From an uncultured Prochlorococcus sp. (lineage in GTDB: Bacteria; Cyanobacteriota; Cyanobacteriia; PCC-6307; Cyanobiaceae), in contig CABYTO010000015.1 of assembly GCA_902521995.1 (NCBI GenBank), positions 1 through 40,457 on the forward strand: DNA of 40,457 nt. The letters run 5' to 3'. The stretch's first letter is position 1; every line of letters begins with the position of its first letter. Below are positions 37,146 through 40,457 of this stretch, one piece after another. The notes beneath the pieces were generated by a model, which was given only the letters and a program-made list of their open reading frames with translations, was not told where the DNA came from and searched no databases. A program made the translations under genes and the position numbers.

Positions 37146-37682
37146 TTGTCAGAATTTAATTCTAAAGATAATTATAAAGTTGCTGTCGTAATGGGTAGTG
37201 ATTCAGATCTAAAAACATTGAAACCTGCTATTGGTATTTTAAAAGAATTTGGAATCAAAACTGAAGTTTGTATACTTTCTGCTCATCGAACACCTATTGA
37301 AATGATGGAATATGCAAAAAATGCAGAATCAGAAAACATAAAAGTAATAATTGCCGGTGCTGGGGGTGCTGCTCATCTTCCAGGAATGCTGGCATCCATA
37401 ACTTGCATTCCTGTAATTGGAGTACCAGTAGAGAGTAAGACACTGAAGGGAATTGACTCTCTTTTATCAATCGTTCAAATGCCCGCTGGAATTCCAGTTG
37501 CAACAGTTGCAATTAATGGAGGACAGAATGCTGGATTATTGGCAATAGAGATGATCAGTTTATTTGATGAATCTATAAAGAAAAATTTAAAAGAATTCAG
37601 AGAAAATCTTCATACACAGGTAAGAACAAAAAATAGTAAGTTATCAACTATTGGAGCTGATAATTATCTTCAAAATAAATAA
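37146..37682 (+). CDS. purE: N5-carboxyaminoimidazole ribonucleotide mutase
   Basis: A 178-residue PurE that moves the carboxyl group of N5-CAIR to give CAIR in purine synthesis. The core opens with [19 protein letters not shown] and contains [49 protein letters not shown] and [21 protein letters not shown]. The start is TTG; no in-frame ATG precedes the conserved core closely. The N-terminal ten residues are variable. A purK gene is not in the window. It converges on cysC with 15 bases between stops. Confidence 0.95.
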   Translation: MSEFNSKDNYKVAVVMGSDSDLKTLKPAIGILKEFGIKTEVCILSAHRTPIEMMEYAKNAESENIKVIIAGAGGAAHLPGMLASITCIPVIGVPVESKTLKGIDSLLSIVQMPAGIPVATVAINGGQNAGLLAIEMISLFDESIKKNLKEFRENLHTQVRTKNSKLSTIGADNYLQNK

Positions 37683-37697
37683 AACTATATTTTTCTA

Positions 37698-38333
37698 TTA
37701 GGTCTTTTTAAGAAAGTTTTCTTTTTTAAGGTAGTTAATAACTTTTTCAATGGAATCTTTTAAATCTAAAGAACCTGTATCAACTTCAATTTCTGGATTA
37801 TGAGGAGCTTCATACGGACTAGAAATCCCTGTAAATTCCTTAATTTCACCCAAACGAGCTTTCTTATAAAGACCTTTAGTATCCCTATTTTCGCAAACTT
37901 TGATATCAGCAGCACAATAGACTTCAATAAAATCCTTAGATCCAATAATTTTTCTCACCTTATCTCTATCGCTAATAAATGGCGAAACAAATGCTGTTAT
38001 AGTTATTATCCCAGCATTCATAAATAAATTCGCAACTTCGCCAATTCTTCTTATGTTTTCTTCTCTATCTTCATCCGAAAAGCCAAGATCTTTACATAAA
38101 CCGTGTCTAATATTATCTCCATCCAACACATAAGTCGAAAAACCATCTAAGTGTAAAACTTCATTTAAAGCGTTGGCCAAAGTACTTTTACCAGAACCAG
38201 ATAAACCTGTAAACCAAATAACCATACCTTTATGACCTCTCATTTTCTCTAACTTTTCTCTGTCAATAGTTAAGTTGTGCCACTTTATATTGGTTGACTT
38301 TGTTTGTTCTTGTTCTTTCATTTTTTTCATCAT
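37698..38333 (-). CDS. cysC: Adenylylsulfate kinase
   Basis: A 211-residue APS kinase that makes PAPS from APS. Motifs: WFTGLSGSGKSTLANAL (P-loop, about residues 39-55), LDGDNIRHGLCKDLGFSDEDREENIRR, and ISPYEAPHNPEIEVDT. The N-terminal 30 residues are polar, and three in-frame ATGs (residues 1, 2 and 5) leave the start uncertain. PAPS feeds sulfate reduction or sulfotransferases; no cysH or sulfurylase gene is nearby. It is transcribed after the SUI1-like gene with 30 bases between. Confidence 0.94.
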   Translation of the reverse strand: MMKKMKEQEQTKSTNIKWHNLTIDREKLEKMRGHKGMVIWFTGLSGSGKSTLANALNEVLHLDGFSTYVLDGDNIRHGLCKDLGFSDEDREENIRRIGEVANLFMNAGIITITAFVSPFISDRDKVRKIIGSKDFIEVYCAADIKVCENRDTKGLYKKARLGEIKEFTGISSPYEAPHNPEIEVDTGSLDLKDSIEKVINYLKKENFLKKT

Positions 38334-38363
38334 GAAAATTAAAAACCTATCCTAACCCTTGCT

Positions 38364-38675
38364 TCATAAATTATGAAATCCCTCTTTACGAAGAAACTCA
38401 ATTGATTTCGATACCATATCACCCTGTAACTGGATATTTCTATCAATCAATGTTCCACCAGTCCCACAAAAAACTTTAATTTTTTTTAGTAATTCTTTTA
38501 ATAAGATTTCATCCTCAGTGCCTAAACCCCTAATTAAAGTTACAGTCTTTCCCTTTTTACCTTTTTTTTGTTTTGAAATACTTATTTTTGATCTTTTATT
38601 AACAGTATCTACCTTAGCTACTTCTTCAGATTTTTTTTCTTGATTATCAAATTCGATCCAATTTTTTTTTTCCAT
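38364..38675 (-). CDS. SUI1/eIF1-like translation factor (YciH family)
   Basis: A 103-residue protein from the ATG at 38675; an upstream TTG would add three residues, but the ATG is more likely. The first half is highly charged and lysine-rich (ISKQKKGKKGKTVTLIRGL). The second half is the SUI1 fold with KELLKKIKVFCGTGGTL and IQLQGDMVSKSIEFLRKEG. In eukaryotes eIF1 checks start-codon selection; the bacterial YciH relatives influence initiation fidelity in some tests. That role is interesting here because the genome uses several GTG and TTG starts, but this is inference. It is divergent from trpB, with a 48-base gap. Confidence 0.9.
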   Translation of the reverse strand: MEKKNWIEFDNQEKKSEEVAKVDTVNKRSKISISKQKKGKKGKTVTLIRGLGTEDEILLKELLKKIKVFCGTGGTLIDRNIQLQGDMVSKSIEFLRKEGFHNL

Positions 38676-38723
38676 TATTTTCAATATAATCTATAGTTAG
38701 TTAAAACTTATTCTATAGAAAAA

Positions 38724-39968
38724 GTGGTAAGTACATTTTCGCGCAAAGATCAAAACTATAAAAATGACGATTTAAATCAACCCTCCAAAGAGGGAAGATT
38801 TGGAAAATATGGCGGTCAATATGTTCCTGAAACGCTAATGCCTGCTCTTTTTGAGCTTGAAACAGCCGCATCTAATGCATGGAAAGATAAACATTTTGTA
38901 GAAGAATTAAATCATCTACTTAAGACTTATGTAGGAAGAGAAACACCACTTTATGAAGCCAAAAGACTTACTGAACATTACAAAAATAAACAAGCAACTC
39001 CTAGAATATGGCTTAAAAGAGAAGATTTAAATCATACTGGGGCTCACAAAATTAATAATGCCCTTGGGCAAGCTTTATTGGCAATAAGAATGGGTAAAAA
39101 AAGAATAATTGCAGAAACTGGAGCGGGTCAGCATGGAGTTGCTACTGCTACTGTTTGTGCGAGATTTGGCTTGAAATGTATTATCTACATGGGTGCTGAA
39201 GACATAAAAAGGCAATCCCTTAACGTTTTCAGAATGAAACTTTTAGGAGCTGAAGTTAAAGTTGTAAATTCTGGAACTGCAACACTTAAGGATGCTACTA
39301 GTGAGGCCATTAGAGATTGGGTTTCTAATGTCGAAACCACTCACTATATTTTAGGATCTGTTGCAGGCCCACACCCTTTCCCAAAGATTGTGAGAGATTT
39401 TCATGCAGTAATAGGTGAAGAAACTAAAAAACAATGTTTGGAATCGTTTGGATCTTTGCCCGATATTTTGCTTGCTTGTGTAGGTGGGGGATCAAATGCA
39501 ATGGGGCTTTTCCACCCTTTTGTTAAAGAAACTTCTGTACGTCTTATTGGAGTTGAAGCCGCAGGAAGCGGTGTTGATACTGACAAACATGCTGCCACTA
39601 TCACTAAAGGGTCAGTTGGAATTTTGCATGGATCAATGAGTCTTCTCTTGCAAGATGCTAATGGTCAAGTACAAGAAGCTCACTCAATAAGTGCAGGTTT
39701 AGATTACCCTGGAGTAGGACCTGAACATAGCCATTTAAAAGATATAGGCAGAGCAGAATATGGATCAGTCACAGATCAAGAAGCTTTAGACGCTTTAAAA
39801 CTTGTTAGTGAACTAGAAGGAATTATACCTGCACTTGAAACTTCCCATGCCTTTGCTTGGTTAGATAAATTATGCCCTACTCTTGAAGAAGATACTCATA
39901 TAGTTATCAATTGCTCTGGTAGAGGCGACAAAGATGTTAATACTGTTGCATCTTCATTAGATATTTAA
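38724..39968 (+). CDS. trpB: Tryptophan synthase beta chain
   Basis: A 414-residue TrpB that joins indole and serine. It shows [34 protein letters not shown], the PLP lysine in [32 protein letters not shown], the phosphate loop [12 protein letters not shown] and the C-terminal [13 protein letters not shown]. The start is GTG (38724). The trpA gene is not adjacent. Its stop is directly followed by the stop of the convergent rhodanese gene, with no base between. Confidence 0.96.
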   Translation: MVSTFSRKDQNYKNDDLNQPSKEGRFGKYGGQYVPETLMPALFELETAASNAWKDKHFVEELNHLLKTYVGRETPLYEAKRLTEHYKNKQATPRIWLKREDLNHTGAHKINNALGQALLAIRMGKKRIIAETGAGQHGVATATVCARFGLKCIIYMGAEDIKRQSLNVFRMKLLGAEVKVVNSGTATLKDATSEAIRDWVSNVETTHYILGSVAGPHPFPKIVRDFHAVIGEETKKQCLESFGSLPDILLACVGGGSNAMGLFHPFVKETSVRLIGVEAAGSGVDTDKHAATITKGSVGILHGSMSLLLQDANGQVQEAHSISAGLDYPGVGPEHSHLKDIGRAEYGSVTDQEALDALKLVSELEGIIPALETSHAFAWLDKLCPTLEEDTHIVINCSGRGDKDVNTVASSLDI

Positions 39969-40319
39969 TCAATACCTTGGGATTGATGAATCAATATATC
40001 TACTCCATCCATCAATACCCTCCTCCAAATTCCATATTTTGCTCACAATATTATTATCCAAGCACCATTGAGAAAAGTTATAACTTCTTATTCCTGCATG
40101 ACAGGTAACTACAATTTCTCTATCTAATAAACCAGCAAATATTTCTTCAACATATTCAAATGTGACTTTACTAATTGGTATATGTAAAAATTCTTTTGAG
40201 AAACGAGCTATTTCAAGCTCTGACTGTTCTCTTACATCAATCAAAACTGGATCTTCTTTCTCAGAATTAAACCAATCATTGAGACTAGAAGCATTTATAG
40301 ATTTTGGATAACTTCCCAA
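39969..40319 (-). CDS. Single-domain rhodanese-like protein
   Basis: A 116-residue rhodanese domain with VLIDVREQSELEIARF, HIPISKV and the active-site cysteine loop VTCHAGIRSYNFSQWC. The CxxxxR loop is intact, so sulfur transfer is possible. The protein's substrate is unknown. Its start appears to be TTG (40319-40317), with no in-frame ATG upstream before a stop. It meets trpB stop to stop. Confidence 0.88.
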   Translation of the reverse strand: MGSYPKSINASSLNDWFNSEKEDPVLIDVREQSELEIARFSKEFLHIPISKVTFEYVEEIFAGLLDREIVVTCHAGIRSYNFSQWCLDNNIVSKIWNLEEGIDGWSRYIDSSIPRY

Positions 40320-40408
40320 TTTATATGATAAATTATGTGTTATTTACAATTTAATAAATTAAGTTGCAGTAATAAGTTTATTGTTAAAAATAAAAATAAA
40401 CATTGATA

Positions 40409-40457
40409 ATGAAAATTAGAGTAGTAGCAATAATACTTTTATTATCTTTATTACTTT
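40409..40457 (+). CDS. Start of a gene with a signal-peptide-like N-terminus (3' truncated)
   Basis: An ATG at 40409 opens a frame that runs to the window end and reads MKIRVVAIILLLSLLL: two basic residues and then a hydrophobic run, as in a signal peptide or membrane anchor. Only 16 codons are visible, so the product cannot be named. The 89 bases upstream (40320-40408) are AT-rich and show no other feature. Confidence 0.4.
   Translation, partial: MKIRVVAIILLLSLLL

Overview
The window is a continuous stretch of cyanobacterial chromosome that looks like high-light-adapted Prochlorococcus. The base composition is strongly AT-rich, genes are packed with gaps mostly under 100 bases, and many neighbours overlap or abut. 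The gene set is diagnostic: chlM (chlorophyll synthesis), ndhH (cyanobacterial NDH-1), the men genes (phylloquinone), a small DUF3285 membrane protein and a cyanobacterial-type long RNase HI. No insertion sequence, prophage, integrase, CRISPR array, tRNA or rRNA was seen. I see no foreign island and no convincing undescribed multi-gene system; the interesting signals are regulatory or lie in a few uncharacterised proteins.

Layout. 1-4411 (+): the 3' end of a ClpB-type chaperone gene, then secE-nusG-rplK-rplA, an L10-type leader RNA, and rplJ-rplL. 4459-7496 (+): rnhA, pyrD and a CobD-like PLP enzyme, meeting murG (-) tail to tail. 8599-10543: a secreted protein of unknown function converging on pgk (-). 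pgk has an NtcA-like site upstream. 10757-12579 (+): rbgA and an rluD-like gene, overlapping. 12572-14170 (-): a fused double ABC ATPase. 14225-16534 (+): relA/spoT; then a DUF2062 membrane protein (-). 17063-22345 (+): mnmE, nadC, argS and a hisC-like gene.

22342-25967 (-): a run read as prfB, DUF3285, ybeY, dgkA, trpG/pabA and a metallo-beta-lactamase-fold protein. prfB carries a classical +1 programmed frameshift at CTT-TGA-C and needs a TTG start upstream. 26044-27227 (+): grxC-gshB (glutathione). 27220-32268: phylloquinone genes menF (-), menA-menC-menE (+) and a DHNA-CoA thioesterase (-), followed by ndhH (-). 33504-36353: rsmH (+), a cysteine desulfurase (-) and a LuxR-type response regulator (+). 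36358-40319: chlM (-), purE (+), cysC (-), a SUI1/eIF1-like gene (-), trpB (+) and a rhodanese (-). The last 49 bases hold the start of a gene with a signal-peptide-like N-terminus.

The main theme is translation and its quality control: ribosomal proteins, NusG, RF2, ArgRS, RbgA, RluD, RsmH, MnmE, YbeY, the SUI1 protein and (p)ppGpp synthesis. Around it are housekeeping biosynthesis genes for pyrimidine, purine, NAD, tryptophan, glutathione, quinone, chlorophyll, peptidoglycan and sulfate activation. No stretch above 300 bases lacks a gene; the largest gaps are 10544-10756 and 3270-3459, both annotated below.
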